64,000 nucleotides of DNA from Straminergon stramineum (taxonomy: Eukaryota; Streptophyta; Bryopsida; Hypnales; Calliergonaceae): positions 33,158,547-33,222,546 of the forward strand of contig OY987263.1 of NCBI GenBank assembly GCA_963920665.1, written 5' to 3'. This document shows, piece after piece, positions 11,930-21,573 of the stretch. The notes below the pieces were generated by a model. That model had not been told where the DNA came from and did not search any database. It saw only the letters and a list, made by a program, of their open reading frames with translations. A program made the translations under genes and the position numbers. Position 1 is the stretch's first letter. Every line of letters starts with the position of its first letter.

Positions 11930-12037
11930 GCCTGAATGCTGGCGTGTATCGGTGACTAAACTAATACGGAATAATCTGCAGCCCGTCACCACGTGATGGG
12001 GGTGGACTCTGACATCGCCCCCCCCCCTCGGTCGAAC
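11930..12037 (+). repeat. Family-copy upstream unit (partial), 5' portion
   Basis: The text AATGCTGGCGTGTATCGGTG, CTGCAG and GATGGGGGTGGACTCTGACA matches 28735-28820 and 33788-33870, upstream of copies 3 and 4. The match resumes after the MITEs at about 12990-13260 (CGCATTACGCCA, ATGGCTCCATTCAAT, ACATCCCC). This is therefore the upstream unit of copy 2, split by the inserts. Confidence 0.65.
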
Positions 12038-12442
12038 TTAAGGGAGCCGACCCCTTAGTAATCACAGACCCAACCTGGCAACGTAGGGTGGAGTAATTTC
12101 AATCAGCAGGTGATTAGCAACAGTTAATGCTGGCACAGTTCCCGGGCAGGTCATGGTGCATTACAATTGGCTACAAGACTCTCAAATTTGGACCCAGCCC
12201 TTCTTGGATTTTGCAACCAGCCCTTGGTCAAAAAGAGGAAGGTCTATATGGCCAATATGGGTAGAACAGAATCTTCAGCTTAAAAATTCGTAGTAATTAT
12301 TTTGTGAGAAAAAAAAATCTGAAAAATTATGGAAACCTTATGAACTCTATTTCTGCTCATGGGAAAAATTTCCCCACTATTGAAACCTCCTTTGTAGTAT
12401 GTGTATTTGCTTAAGTAGTCAGAAAGGGGTCGGCTCCCTTAT
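12038..12442. repeat. MITE with 18-bp TIR (TTAAGGGAGCCGACCCCTT)
   Basis: The left end TTAAGGGAGCCGACCCCTT (12038-12056) is matched in reverse complement by AAGGGGTCGGCTCCCTTA at 12424-12441. About 400 bp without an ORF lies between. It sits inside the upstream unit of family copy 2 and directly abuts the next MITE. Confidence 0.78.
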
Positions 12443-12690
12443 AGTTGTATGACGAGCTTTCCGCGGAGGCGGTTTTGCCCCCGTATTTTACCCCTAGGGA
12501 AAACGTAGGAACCTTTTATTTGCTGCGCAAATTTTATTTTTCAAATTTTGAGTTCACATTTGCAATCAAAGGCCCGAAACTAGCTAGGGAAGCTGCTAAC
12601 ATTAAAGTTGTTATGGCACAAAAATAGGGGGCTTTTTCTTACATTCACCCTTGCCTGGACCTCCGCAAGAAGCTCGTCATACAACTATAA
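12439..12690 (+). repeat. Shared-core MITE, member A
   Basis: The termini TTATAGTTGTATGACGAGCT and its complement (AGCTCGTCATACAACTATAA at 12671-12690) pair for about 21 bp, followed by GCGGAGG on both sides. The interior contains TACCCCTAGGGAAAACGT, CACATTTGCAATCAAAGGCC and AAAATAGGGGGC. The same interior occurs at 12722-12981, 51173-51390 and, inverted, 55987-56238, but those copies have different terminal sequences. Confidence 0.75.
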
Positions 12691-12721
12691 GCTTGTCCCC
12701 CCCCCCCCCGCCTATTCTTGA

Positions 12722-12981
12722 TCGAGTCTATAGTAGTGCAAACAGCCAAATGTGGAGACCATTATGCCCCCGCATTTTATCCCTAGGGAAAACGCAAGAA
12801 CATTTTATTTGCAAGGCATGAAAACATTTACAAATTTAGAGTTCATATTTGCAATGAGAGGCCCCAAATTAGAAAGGATAGGTGTAGAGAAATAGGTTAA
12901 TCAAGCACAAAACAGGGGTCTTTTTTTAAAATTCACCCTTGGCTGTACCTCCGCATTCGGCTCGCACTACTCTAGACTCGA
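12722..12981 (+). repeat. Shared-core MITE, member B
   Basis: The ends TCGAGTCTATAGTAGTGC and GCACTACTCTAGACTCGA are an imperfect inverted pair. The interior reads TATCCCTAGGGAAAACGC, CATATTTGCAATGAGAGGCC and CAAAACAGGGGTC, homologous to member A. The terminal repeat is unrelated to that of member A. Confidence 0.75.
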
Positions 12982-13360
12982 CCCCTATTCTCTCTTCATC
13001 GCATTACGCCACTGCAAATGGCTCCATTCAATTTCAACCCCACATCCCCTCCTTGCCGAAGAACCAGGGCCTTTCCACAGACTCTTTGTCCTGTTCACGT
13101 CCTTCTGTCACTGGAAAAGCGACCAAAAGAAGCACCTCTAAATCCTTCATTTGAGGGCACGCTCACCAGAATAATAATTAATTACATGCTCGCCGTCACG
13201 CCGCCTTCGCACGGTTCTTTGGAGGAACAAAAGAGTATGGGGGCGATGCGACATCACTGAGTAGTGCATCGGGAAAGTACCCCGCATTGCAACAATCTTG
13301 CGTCAGTACTGACGCAGTTCTTGTACTAAACAGTATTGCTGCAGTATTGAAACTGAACAT

Positions 13361-13523
13361 ATAAGGTAACTCAGCCTATGACAGTCCAAATGGGAGCCAG
13401 CCCCATCACAGGCAAAATTACAGTAGTGAAGTACATTCTAGTTCTGAAATGTACACCTGTACAATATTTTTGCCTGTGATGGGCTGGCTCCCATTTGGAC
13501 TGTCATAGGCTGAGTTACCTTAT
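13361..13523. repeat. Near-perfect hairpin MITE (57-bp arms)
   Basis: Arm 13361-13418 begins ATAAGGTAACTCAGCCTATG. The reverse-complement arm 13466-13523 ends CATAGGCTGAGTTACCTTAT. The arms differ only by small indels, including GGGG versus GGG. The terminal motif GGTAAnnCAGCCYATGACA is shared with the longer elements at 130-503 and 22671-23212. A TA or TAT duplication flanks it. Confidence 0.85.
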
Positions 13524-14286
13524 AGTATAGCTGAATACTCCGTATATTATTGTTTCAGTATTGCTAAAATTGGAATTGTTGCAGTAATGATTCCATGAGG
13601 TATATTGTAATAAGATTGCATCAGTATCACTTAATGACCAGTCTTGAATGTGTATTGCGAAAGAATAATATATAGTAACAATTTTGTTTTGAAGCAATAC
13701 TGCAAAAGCATATGCGAAAAAATAATATATAGTAAATTTTGTTTTGAAGCAATACTCCAAATGCATTGAGAAAGTATTGATTTCATCCCCAAAGGTCCTT
13801 ACTAGTGCAACAAAAAAATGAAGTTTAGTTGCCTCTATTTAAAACCCTTTGTCCTTCAAAGTTTAGCACTTTTTGTTCAACTTCAACAAAGAAAATGAAG
13901 CTCATCCACTATATTTCTTCATTTTTTTGGAAAATTGAAAATTTTAATGACTAGATGAATTATTGCAATTGTGAATTATACATTTTGAAATTGCACCAAA
14001 AAGCATAGTATACACATTACACATTTTTTCCAATACCTATAAGTTCCATCAATATAACATTGTGCATTTAGCTAGCTTGTACGTCTTATTGTTCTAAGAA
14101 TTTAAAATTTTATAAAGTATTTTGCATTTACATTCAATGACAATATACGTGACTTCATGCATTCAATTGATTTACAAGCTTTACAGTTCAATGAAAGTAC
14201 ATTTGACAAAAGTACCCGTATCCTCTATTCAATAACAACTCTCACAATGACAATGAGGCCAAAAGTGGTAGGCACCCTTGTCCTTG

Positions 14287-14311
14287 CCCCCCCCCCCCCC
14301 CCCCCCCCCCC
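14287..14311. repeat. Poly-C tract, 25 bp
   Basis: This is an uninterrupted run of 25 C residues. It is a likely assembly or replication-slippage weak spot, and its true length is uncertain. Confidence 0.9.
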
Positions 14312-14936
14312 ATGCTAAAGAAAACCCCTAGCCATCAGATTTTGCACAAAATTAATTGGACCCCCTAGCAACCATTAATTTCATTTTAAAAAACTACTAG
14401 TATGGCTATGAACCTACGCCATCCATCTTGATGGAAAAATGTCAACGACCCCGCATAGCCATCGATGTTGTTCCGCGCAATGGAAAAAGAGGAACCGTTT
14501 TTTGTTGGATTATTTGCTGGATGGATGATTTTGTGACAAATGATACATCAGAAAAATAACCCCCCATTGAAACAATATTGTTTCAATGGCTACACAGTCC
14601 AGTATTGAAAGTATATTGTTAATGTACAAAAGTAGTACTATAACAATATAGTTTCAATGGAATGCACTATTCCCACTAAAAACTATTTTGTTGCACCATT
14701 GATGTTGTACTGAAACAATACATTTTTAATACTGGACTCTGTAACCATTAAACCAGTATTGCAACAGTACTAAGATAGTGGGGGCGTTAGTTCCCGATGA
14801 GTACAAATAAACTAAATTTTGGAAGAAATATTTCAGCTGGATGAAAAAATAATAGCCAACAGCAACAAAGACACAACGCTAACACGGATTACACACAGTG
14901 ATAATATAGAGGCAAAAAAATTTGAATCCTAATCAA

Positions 14937-15165
14937 TCAGTGAAAGATCACATTGACATCCTTGCAACTTCTATCCTGCGCTGCAACTCCAACGGCAACA
15001 ACTTCATCGTGATTTATAGTAACGTCCGGATCCTTTGCAGTCATCTGCTTCACTAGTTGCTGAACACCTGGAATTCGAGTACAACCGCCCACCACGACAA
15101 CTTCTTGCAGGTCTCTCAGACTGAACTTGGCATCTTCCAATGCTCTCTTCACTGGCTCACGGCAT
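14937..15165 (-). pseudogene. Hsp70 C-lobe exon fragment
   Basis: After an acceptor (TGTCTTTTCAG at 15166 and above), the minus strand encodes CREPVKRALEDAKFSL and then EVVVVGGCTRIPGVQQLVK, ending near NHDEVVAVGVAAQ. This is the conserved DnaK/Hsp70 nucleotide-binding segment (family: VGGSTRIPxVQ...NPDEAVAxGAA). The reading then diverges and stops at 14937-14939, where a real Hsp70 would continue into the substrate-binding domain. It is closest in style to organellar or bacterial-type Hsp70, though I cannot place it firmly. It is a fragment, not a functional chaperone. Confidence 0.75.
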
Positions 15166-15291
15166 CTGAAAAGACAGAAACCTACATATAACACAAAACA
15201 CTTCCTCATTGAAGCCAATTTCAGTGGTATCTAAACTGAGGTACAAAACTCATTTTAGGAAGCGAAATAAGATATACTAAGTCATCCTTAC

Positions 15292-15480
15292 ACATCCCTT
15301 CTTAAAGTCATCACCACCGAGAAGGGTATCACCCATTGTAGAGAGAACTTCGAAAACCTCGTCTCCGTGCAGAAGTGGTTTCAATGCCACTTCACGTACA
15401 GAATCTGGGTGCTGCTCCCGAAAATTTTCAAGTGCATTTCTAGCTCGCCTCTGCCCCTCCAGAGTCAACAGATCGGTTTC
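15292..15480 (-). pseudogene. Chimeric exon: ISE2-like helicase fused to Hsp70
   Basis: This minus-strand exon has a good acceptor (GCGTCAG/GAAACC) and donor (TGT/GTAAGG). Its first ~39 codons (about 15480-15364) read ETDLLTLEGQRRARNALENF and then REQHPDSVREVALKPLLHG. They match the segment of ISE2-type DExH helicases that follows the DMLPAIWFIF block. Without a break in frame, the next codons read DEVFEVLSTMGDTLLGGDDF, the Hsp70 motif normally FEVLxTxGDTHLGGDDFD. Two unrelated proteins are thus joined inside one exon. The Hsp70 part skips about 100 residues before the next Hsp70 exon at 15165. It is probably a product of DNA-level exon shuffling. Confidence 0.7.
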
Positions 15481-15670
15481 CTGACGCATTTAAGAGAAAC
15501 TGTCCCAGAAATTCAGTGACAAACGCACAACATAACTCCAGAAAAGAAAATGTCCACAGATAGACATTTCGCAATTTGCAACTTCCGAACTATTTCCTAA
15601 AGAAACACATGTGAATTACACTGCGCACAGATAGTAATGGTGAGGCAAGGAGAGTGGATATTAACCGAAC

Positions 15671-15911
15671 ATAAAGAACAGGAAGGTCAGAGCCCCTGCA
15701 ACTGAAAATGAACCAAATAGCTGGGAGCATGTCCCGCTCTTTCAACTGGTGCAATGTATCCCTCATTTGCAGCAGGGCTTTTTTTTCTGGCGAAATTTCG
15801 CCAGATCTGTCAGAATCTGACCACTGTAAAACTGTCCCTCCAAAATCTGGCCTATGTAGTGAAGCCAACACAGGGGACACTAGTCCAAAAAAAAGCCCTG
15901 ATTTGTGGGAT
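15671..15911 (-). pseudogene. ISE2-like DExH helicase exon, split by a MITE
   Basis: The exon begins after TTTGCTCAG (minus strand). It encodes IPQ, then after the 128-bp insert at 15773-15900 continues MRDTLHQLKERDMLPAIWFI and FSCRGSDLPVLY, ending at a GT (TAT/GTTCGG). The DMLPAIWFIF block is diagnostic of the plant ISE2 / Ski2-like DExH helicases, which act in chloroplast RNA metabolism. Codons on both sides of the insert join in frame if the insert and one target copy are removed, so the MITE landed in a pre-existing exon. The fragment cannot encode a full helicase of about 1,100-1,200 residues. Confidence 0.72.
15773..15900. repeat. hAT-type MITE with 8-bp target duplication
   Basis: The 128-bp element has termini CAGGGCTTTTTTTTCTGG and CCAAAAAAAAGCCCTG. 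It is flanked by ATTTGCAG on the left and ATTTGTGG on the right (6 of 8 matching). CAGGG termini with an 8-bp duplication are typical of hAT elements. It interrupts the ISE2-like exon. Confidence 0.82.
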
Positions 15912-16099
15912 CTGAGCAAAGCAATTCAGAATAAATCGATACTCACAAGGTCCGGCTTCAGTAATTCTCAACGAAACCAACATTTTCAAAGGGATGTGTT
16001 GAAGGAACATGGACATGAGGGTGCTCTGATACCTGTCTGCGCCGAAGAAACTGGAGCTCCACTTCAGACACATGGAGCTCTACTTGTCCCCACCCAACT

Positions 16100-16256
16100 A
16101 GCCTGATCGCCGTTGATTTTCACTGCAGACGTCGGGTTCTTTGGAGCGTTTGCCAGCCTTGAGAAGTTTTCGCTGATTCCTCCGTGGAGAGTCCGATAGA
16201 TCATGCAGAATGGATCGGGTTCTCTTTCACGCTCTGTCCTCCTGAGGCTCAGTCTC
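16100..16256 (-). pseudogene. Exon-like fragment in the mosaic block, unassigned
   Basis: A strong acceptor on the minus strand (TTTTCTTCTGCAG) precedes a frame reading RLSLRRTEREREPDPFCMIY and then HGGISENFSRLANAPKNPTS. I do not recognise it, and it does not match what I know of the helicase at this position. It may be another captured exon or a pseudo-exon. Confidence 0.35.
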
Positions 16257-16886
16257 CTGCAGAAGAAAACAGTGGGCGCGATCCATCAATGTGAGTGCCA
16301 CAGAACCCAACCAGCCCACCTGTAAATGCACAATACAAGCGTTTCTAATGTAAAAGTTGAAAACTAATAACAAACACAGTCCCAATAACATTACCAGCTC
16401 TTCCAATTAGAATTTGAGAAGCGAAGACTGGACTTCTAACCAGTTAAATTCATTCCCTTGTTCGTTTAAGAATGGGTGAAGCGAGTGGCGAGTAGAAAAA
16501 TGCCAAACAAGTGGAACAGGTCTTCTCGATGCAAGATGTCACAAGTTCGGTAGGACAATGCAACTGACCATACAGCACAAGATTAAGCTTCAAGCTTCAA
16601 ATCTCACAGGTGGCACATAACGAGCAAACAAAGATTTCCCACGCGTAACTCTCCCATGTTATTCAAAGCTAAGATACTATGCTATCAGAATGCGAAGGGA
16701 AAGAGGCGGGCAATCACACAAGACTAATTTCAACAAAAAATTCAGGTTCTCGATAGGCTCTGCTTCAAAAGGTCTCGAAACAATGTTTAGTCATGCTGCA
16801 TAGCACTATTCCCGGTACCCTAAAAAATTGAAGATCTGGCCATATTGTTTTAAGGTATATCGTAACATTTTTACTATTAACCGCAC

Positions 16887-16958
16887 AAGTTGAGCGATCC
16901 AACCAGCAAGATCCTCTGGGTTAGCAACGGTGGCTGAGAGACAAATTAGCTGCACTTC
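16887..16958 (-). pseudogene. ISE2-like helicase motif III exon fragment
   Basis: After acceptor GTATTACCACAG, the minus strand encodes EVQLICLSATVANPEDLAGW and then IAQ, followed by a donor (CTT/GTGCGG). LICLSATVANPxxLAGWI contains the SAT motif (motif III) of Ski2-like DExH helicases and is nearly identical to the plant ISE2 version. It lies upstream in transcript order of the DMLPAIWFIF exon, as in the intact gene, so the helicase fragments are collinear. Confidence 0.75.
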
Positions 16959-17344
16959 CTGTGGTAATACGAAACTTCCCAGAAGAATTACCAGGAGGTG
17001 AGCCAGGGCAGCAAAATGCTCATACTGTACAAATACAAACATAACGTTCTTGAAATCAGGTCACCACACCTTAAGCACATTTGGTACTCCACGAAGAATC
17101 TCACTTAAGCTCTTCGATCCAATCAAAAGCTGGCCAACCGCATTCAACAGAAAAAATTGCCACAGAAAAACGCACTAGAGCGTACCCGATGCAACCAAGA
17201 GCTCGGTCTGTTTTCACTAAAGAATGTTTCCTTAGTGAGCATCAGAAACTCCTTCATTTTCCAAGTTCCTGAAACAGCAACAGCAGGAAACTTACGATAT
17301 GAAACATCCTACTTACTCCCAAAGCAGGTCAGAAGAGAACTTAC

Positions 17345-17434
17345 AAAGTTTTTCCATGTTCCAGGGGTGAGTACCGAAGAACTGCTGCAAGAGCGCCGTT
17401 TGAGTATGCATCCGGTGTGGCATCCAGAATAACC
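17345..17434 (-). pseudogene. Splice-bounded exon fragment, unassigned
   Basis: A 90-nt segment on the minus strand lies between acceptor GATTTGCAG and donor CTTT/GTAAGT. It encodes VILDATPDAYSNGALAAVLR and then YSPLEHGKT. It looks like real coding sequence, with good splice sites and no stop. I cannot name the parent protein. Confidence 0.4.
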
Positions 17435-17778
17435 CTGCAAATCAAAGCCACGTTACCACATGAGTAAGGCACTCAACGAAATCCTCCACAAGATAGCGTT
17501 CTATTCGTTAAATACAAGGCAAAAACACAAATTCTGTCATTGTCATGTCTCCATTACTGAAAAACAGAAGTTGCTGAACATGCCTTCTTACCCAGAAACA
17601 GCATAAGCCTTGGTGACTGCATCTTCAGCACAGCAAATAAGCATGGCAAATCAGCATACAAACATATTCAGATGTTCCATAATGATTGAAAAGTTGAGTT
17701 CACGAGAAATTCATCCCCTGCTGTAACCAATTGAGGTTAAGAACGAATAAAACGCACACAAGGTTCCAAAGCACATAC

Positions 17779-17924
17779 GGTGTACTAAGTGGGCTTCCAT
17801 AGGAAAGCGGAGTTCATCAAATGCATGCTCTGAAGGAGTGTGGAAATGAAACTGCACCAAATTCAGCTCCCTTCTTTTCACCCGTAGCTTGTTCATTCCT
17901 TCTGGAAAGTTGACCTGGCGAGCC
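17779..17924 (-). pseudogene. Alpha-carbonic anhydrase exon fragment
   Basis: The minus-strand exon runs from acceptor GCTCGCCAG to donor CACC/GTATGT. It encodes VNFPEGMNKLRVKRRELNLV and then QFHFHTPSEHAFDELRFPME and AHLVH. QFHFHTPSEH carries two of the three zinc-ligand histidines (HxH) and the SEH signature of alpha-type carbonic anhydrases. RFPMEAHLVH continues the family consensus with the third ligand. Enzymes of this family hydrate CO2 and are usually ~250-280 residues; only ~48 are present here. Flanking exons of the same gene were not found, so it is a single captured exon. Confidence 0.78.
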
Positions 17925-17929
17925 TCACA

Positions 17930-18795
17930 AACAAACAGTAATGAATGCACAACATCATCTTCGTGTGGGGTTTAACGAAACTGAATCCCAGACGCATTTC
18001 GTGCGATACATAATGTGTCCCCGACGAGAAGAACATGAGTAGCAGTCACCGCGCAGCAACCAGCGAGGAAAAGTCTCAATTACTACCACAACAACACATT
18101 CGCCTGGCCCGTCGCCATCACTGCTTGAGACCTGCAGATAAAATGATTAAGAGAATCAATTCCAGAACCTGCTGCTGATTAAGAGACATGAAGAAAAAAA
18201 TGCTTCTGCACTCATAGCAAAAACCACAACGCGTCTACGTCGTCCACGAAACCCTAAAAAGCTCTAACCTGATGAAACTTTTAAGACTGGCCGTTGCACC
18301 GAAAGAAATTAAATAAGGACATGAGCATGCTTCATATTCATTCAAAAAAATTCCAACGCAAGGAGAAGTGCGACCACGTACAATCCCAAGAGGATGCCGC
18401 TCTCCTGTAGAGCAGTACAGATCACTCATGCGACGGCTGCAGACCCAATCCGGAGCCCAAAAATCGTCCAAAACCTGTCTGCCGCTACAACACCATGGAA
18501 AGCGCTCTCCACGAAACCCCCGCATCTCCGTGATGCCGAAATCCAAAAAAACTGATGGAGACCAAGCGAGAAGAGATGCACAACCGTGCACGACAGAAGA
18601 GAGCTTCCAAAAAGGGAGTAACGTCAAAGCGGCAGCAAAGATAGCCGCGTCTGTACACACACACGCACACACACGGGTATTTCAAGTGCAAATTTCAGGA
18701 TACCCCAAGTCCCACATGGAGGAGGGTGAAATATCCACGCTCCCTGCGAGACCGGGGAGTGAAGGCCAGCAGGTCTCACTGTGACCGATGTTACA
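17930..18795. other. Unresolved GC-richer segment
   Basis: Long overlapping frames on both strands at 18235-18784 show no recognisable domain. The minus strand could hold a 5' exon of the mosaic unit, but no start or splice evidence decides it. A (CA)n run lies at 18654-18675. Confidence 0.35.
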
Positions 18796-18867
18796 AATTG
18801 CAACCGGGTTTTTTCCCAATTCCGGGAACAATGAACTAACCGGCGGTTCTCTCGGAAAATTGACTGG

Positions 18868-19383
18868 TGTATAATCCGGTGCGACATGACTGGTGTATCC
18901 TGCGAAGCAACATTATCTCTCATGGCACCTTAGTCCTCTTTGCTGCTGTATATCTAAAACGTTCTTAGCTTGTATTTGCAAAAAATAATCATCGACTACA
19001 CGCGATGTCACGATGCTTGTCAGTTAGAACGACCTTCCAATCTATCTGTCGATCTTGTAAGTGGACTGTAGCTACCTGTCTGTCAAAAATTTCAGGCAAC
19101 ATATCCAATTTTGTAGATTCTAGTCACTCGTAAACACGTACAGTACACTTGGTATTGCTTTTTATTGCTTTTATTTGCATGCCAAACTGAGGGTAAACGA
19201 CGAACAGAGAGTGCGTGGTTTATGAGTGTCCCCGCTTGCCAATGTACCTAGACGGACTCGCACGGTGATGCATTCTGAGTTTTGTCTCACAAGATAGGTC
19301 GGCTCTGAATGCATGTGTGGTTGGTTGCATTATGTTTGCTGGCCTTCAAAGATCGCTTGTGTGAAGAAACGTTGGCCACCCCC
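18868..19383 (+). promoter_or_regulatory. Conserved upstream block of family copy 2
   Basis: This matches 29295-30072 and 34180-34665. Conserved words are GCAACATTA, CGACCTTCCAATCTA, TCGATCTTGTAAGTG, CTGTCAAAAATTTC, AACAGAGAGTG, GATGCATTCTGAGTTTTGTC, GATCGCTTGTGTGAAG. The last ~130 bp are also present upstream of copy 1 (9765-9900). The block is a plausible promoter plus 5' UTR. Confidence 0.55.
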
Positions 19384-20276
19384 ATGACGCCGTTCACGCT
19401 GGATCATAAACTGAGCTGCGCAGCTGTGCAGTCCAGAAAAAGCGAATTCTTGACATACATTTTGGGGACTAAGGCTCCTGGACTTCAGTTCAATGTCGAT
19501 GAGTGACGAGGAGTAGCTCCCTAAATCCAACATGTCGACCCACATGTTGCCTGCAGGAAGGCCTCGCATTGTTGACGGTGCTCGTGAATCCCACATGATA
19601 GCAGGGCGTATGCAGAACGGGGAAGGGCGGGACTCTGACAATGCTGCCATGAAGATTCTCGAAGAACAAGGTATGCAAAGCAACGGTGATTGAACATATG
19701 TACGACCACCATTAGTTGTAAGGAATCGTGTTTCAAAAATAAAATCTAGTGCATTCCATAGCTCAATTGCTCAGTGCTTCTGCAGCATTGATCACCCAGA
19801 AACGTAACTGATATGATTTTCCTGAACTCTCCTGGTGGCCAGGTTCAAAAGGAGATCCATCCCCAGTGAGTGAAGAGGACCAGAAGATCACTGGTGGTGA
19901 GCCGGGTGATGTCGTTTCAGGCGGAATTTTCCACTCCCAGTGTCTTGAGTTTTTGTGCAACCGAGGGCCACACTTTCTCATGAAAAATATCAAGAACAAA
20001 GAGACGATTTGCAGCGTGTTATTGGCCATGGCTGAACATGTGGAAGTGCTTCCACCGGGGAATGGGCCATTGCCGTGGGATGTTTTGAACATGACTCTGT
20101 GGAAGTCTTCCTTGTGCGAGCTGATGAAAGAAATGAAGACCGTGGAAGAGAAGTGTTCTTCTTTGATTGGGACCTCCGGAGTGTATGTGCTGACCACATC
20201 GCCCTACTCTGCGTTTCTGCGAGCTTTGGCCGCCGAGATTGCTGATGCAGCTGTGAGGATCCAGTTGGACAACTAA
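19384..20276 (+). pseudogene. Unknown tandem family, copy 2 (frameshifted)
   Basis: This is homologous to copies 1, 3 and 4. Exon 1 is 19384-19670 and exon 2 is 19843-20276, with a 172-bp intron. A 4-bp net insertion after NVD puts TGA at 19504-19506 in frame, and the reading is shifted for the rest of exon 1. Starting again at the ATG at 19532, the correct frame is open (MSTHMLPAGRP) through the splice to the stop, so an N-truncated product of ~190 residues is conceivable. Exon 2 is intact. Its intron differs from that of copies 3/4 at only a few positions, while exon 1 is much more diverged. It is most likely a pseudogene. Confidence 0.7.
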
Positions 20277-20830
20277 TTCTTTGGCACCACCGTGTTGTTG
20301 TATTGATGACCAGTGTTGTTCAGGAGTTGTAGAAGTACTGTTGGACTGATAAGGAAGGTATTATCCCAGGGTAAGAATCGTATACGAATCTCATACCGTA
20401 AATAATGGGTGGATGTCTCGTTCTGGGAGAGTGCTACGTCTGTTTGTACTGGTCTTCCCCTGGATGGAAGTACCACACTCCTAGGTCAGTTTCATCGCTT
20501 ATGTGTGAACATAGTTGAATAGTATTTCGAATTTCAGACCGGAAAAAATGACATTTTTTAATTTATTTTGACAAAAACATTCACATTGAAATTTCAGGGG
20601 TTCTATTGAACTAGAATCTTCTATTGAACTGAAAGTTTGAGGGGTTCTATTGAACTAAAAATTTCAAACACATTTCAGTCTATAAATTTACAAAACTTGA
20701 ACCGGCTTCAAATTTTGCTCAATTATTTGTGAAATTGACTTATAATTGGGTTAAGCTTTGTGCCCTGCAACACGTAGAGAGGAGGTCTTGGGGCAACAAT
20801 GCATTAGAAGTTGTCTACCTCGATTGCAAT
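20277..20830 (+). other. 3' flank of copy 2, homologous to flanks of copies 1, 3 and 4
   Basis: Shared text includes TCTCGTTCTGGGAGAGTGCT, CACTCCTAGGTC, TTTCAGGGGTTCTATTGAA, TTGCTCAATTATTTGTG and TCTTGGGGCAACAATGCATT. The same text follows copy 3 up to about 31440, and partly copies 1 and 4. Confidence 0.6.
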
Positions 20831-21225
20831 TTTTGAAGAAAACCACATAAGCCCCAGCTAGGCCACTAATTTCGAAATGAACAACAGATTAAGGGAAGCA
20901 TGCTTCAGGATTAAATAAAACAAGTGAAATTGCTCTCAAAGATTCAGCTAGTAAGCGCTTACAAAGAGTAGTGTTCTAGACCATTGTCAGACAGATCATG
21001 AGATAGACAGGTTTGTGGTTTTTTTACTTCAAAACTCAGATAGGATCAAATGGCCAAGTGCTACGGTGCATGTTGGCCTGCTAGTGATTCGAAATCTTGA
21101 TAAAATGGACTTCTGAAATTTTAACCACTTATGGAGTGTTAATTCGTGACTCTGTTGCAGAAGTCAAAACAGATACTCGCTTCAAACAATTTTAAGGTAT
21201 AGTATTATTATGCTCTAAAAGCTAC

Positions 21226-21290
21226 GTGTTATTTTTTTTTTGTGTGTGTGTGTGTAAACAAATGAAACGGAATTTCATTGCCAAAGGAAA
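21226..21290 (-). mobile_element. LINE 3'-tail fragment
   Basis: Reverse complement of TAAACAAATGAAACGGAATT and CATTGCC, preceded by a T/GT-rich tract. It matches the tail CAATGAAATTCCGTTTCATT of the element at 21574-22070. No duplication was identified. Confidence 0.5.
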
Positions 21291-21573
21291 TGCATTAAAG
21301 CAACGTCAGAATTCAGGAGATGACTGTGCAAATTCCAAAGAGACACTTAAAAAGAAGCTCACTGACATGTATGTCAGTTGGGTAGAGTTAATTGAAGGAG
21401 CTACCTTAGACGAGTCAAGAAGATGGATTTCACTCTGCATAAATTGATTACAGAGGTTGCCGCATGGCAAGAATTTCATTTATTCAGACCGACGGTCGAA
21501 AATTCTCAAGTAACTTAGGATGCGCAACGAAAATGTGTTCATATTGTAAGTGATGTGTAAAGTCCAGGGGAAC

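Larger units (their letters stand above)
13267..14799. mobile_element. 1.5-kb TIR element with subterminal CAGTATTG repeats
   Basis: The left end is CATCGGGAAAGTACCCCGCA. The right end in reverse complement is CATCGGGAACTAACGCCCCC. Both are followed by clusters of GCAACA, CAGTATTG and TGAAACAATA words, which look like transposase-binding subterminal repeats. No transposase frame is recognisable, so this would be a non-autonomous DNA transposon. It contains a hairpin MITE (13361-13523) and a poly-C tract (14287-14311). The class is not certain. Confidence 0.55.

Noticed and set aside
18235..18784. Long overlapping frames on both strands as a possible gene
   Set aside because: No recognisable domain, start context or splice partner. 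I list it only as unresolved.
13260..18880. A single 5.6-kb insertion splitting the copy-2 upstream unit
   Set aside because: Both edges retain a GCGACAT..ACTG..GTGCATC-like overlap rather than a clean empty site. The exact boundary cannot be fixed by eye, so I describe the parts separately.
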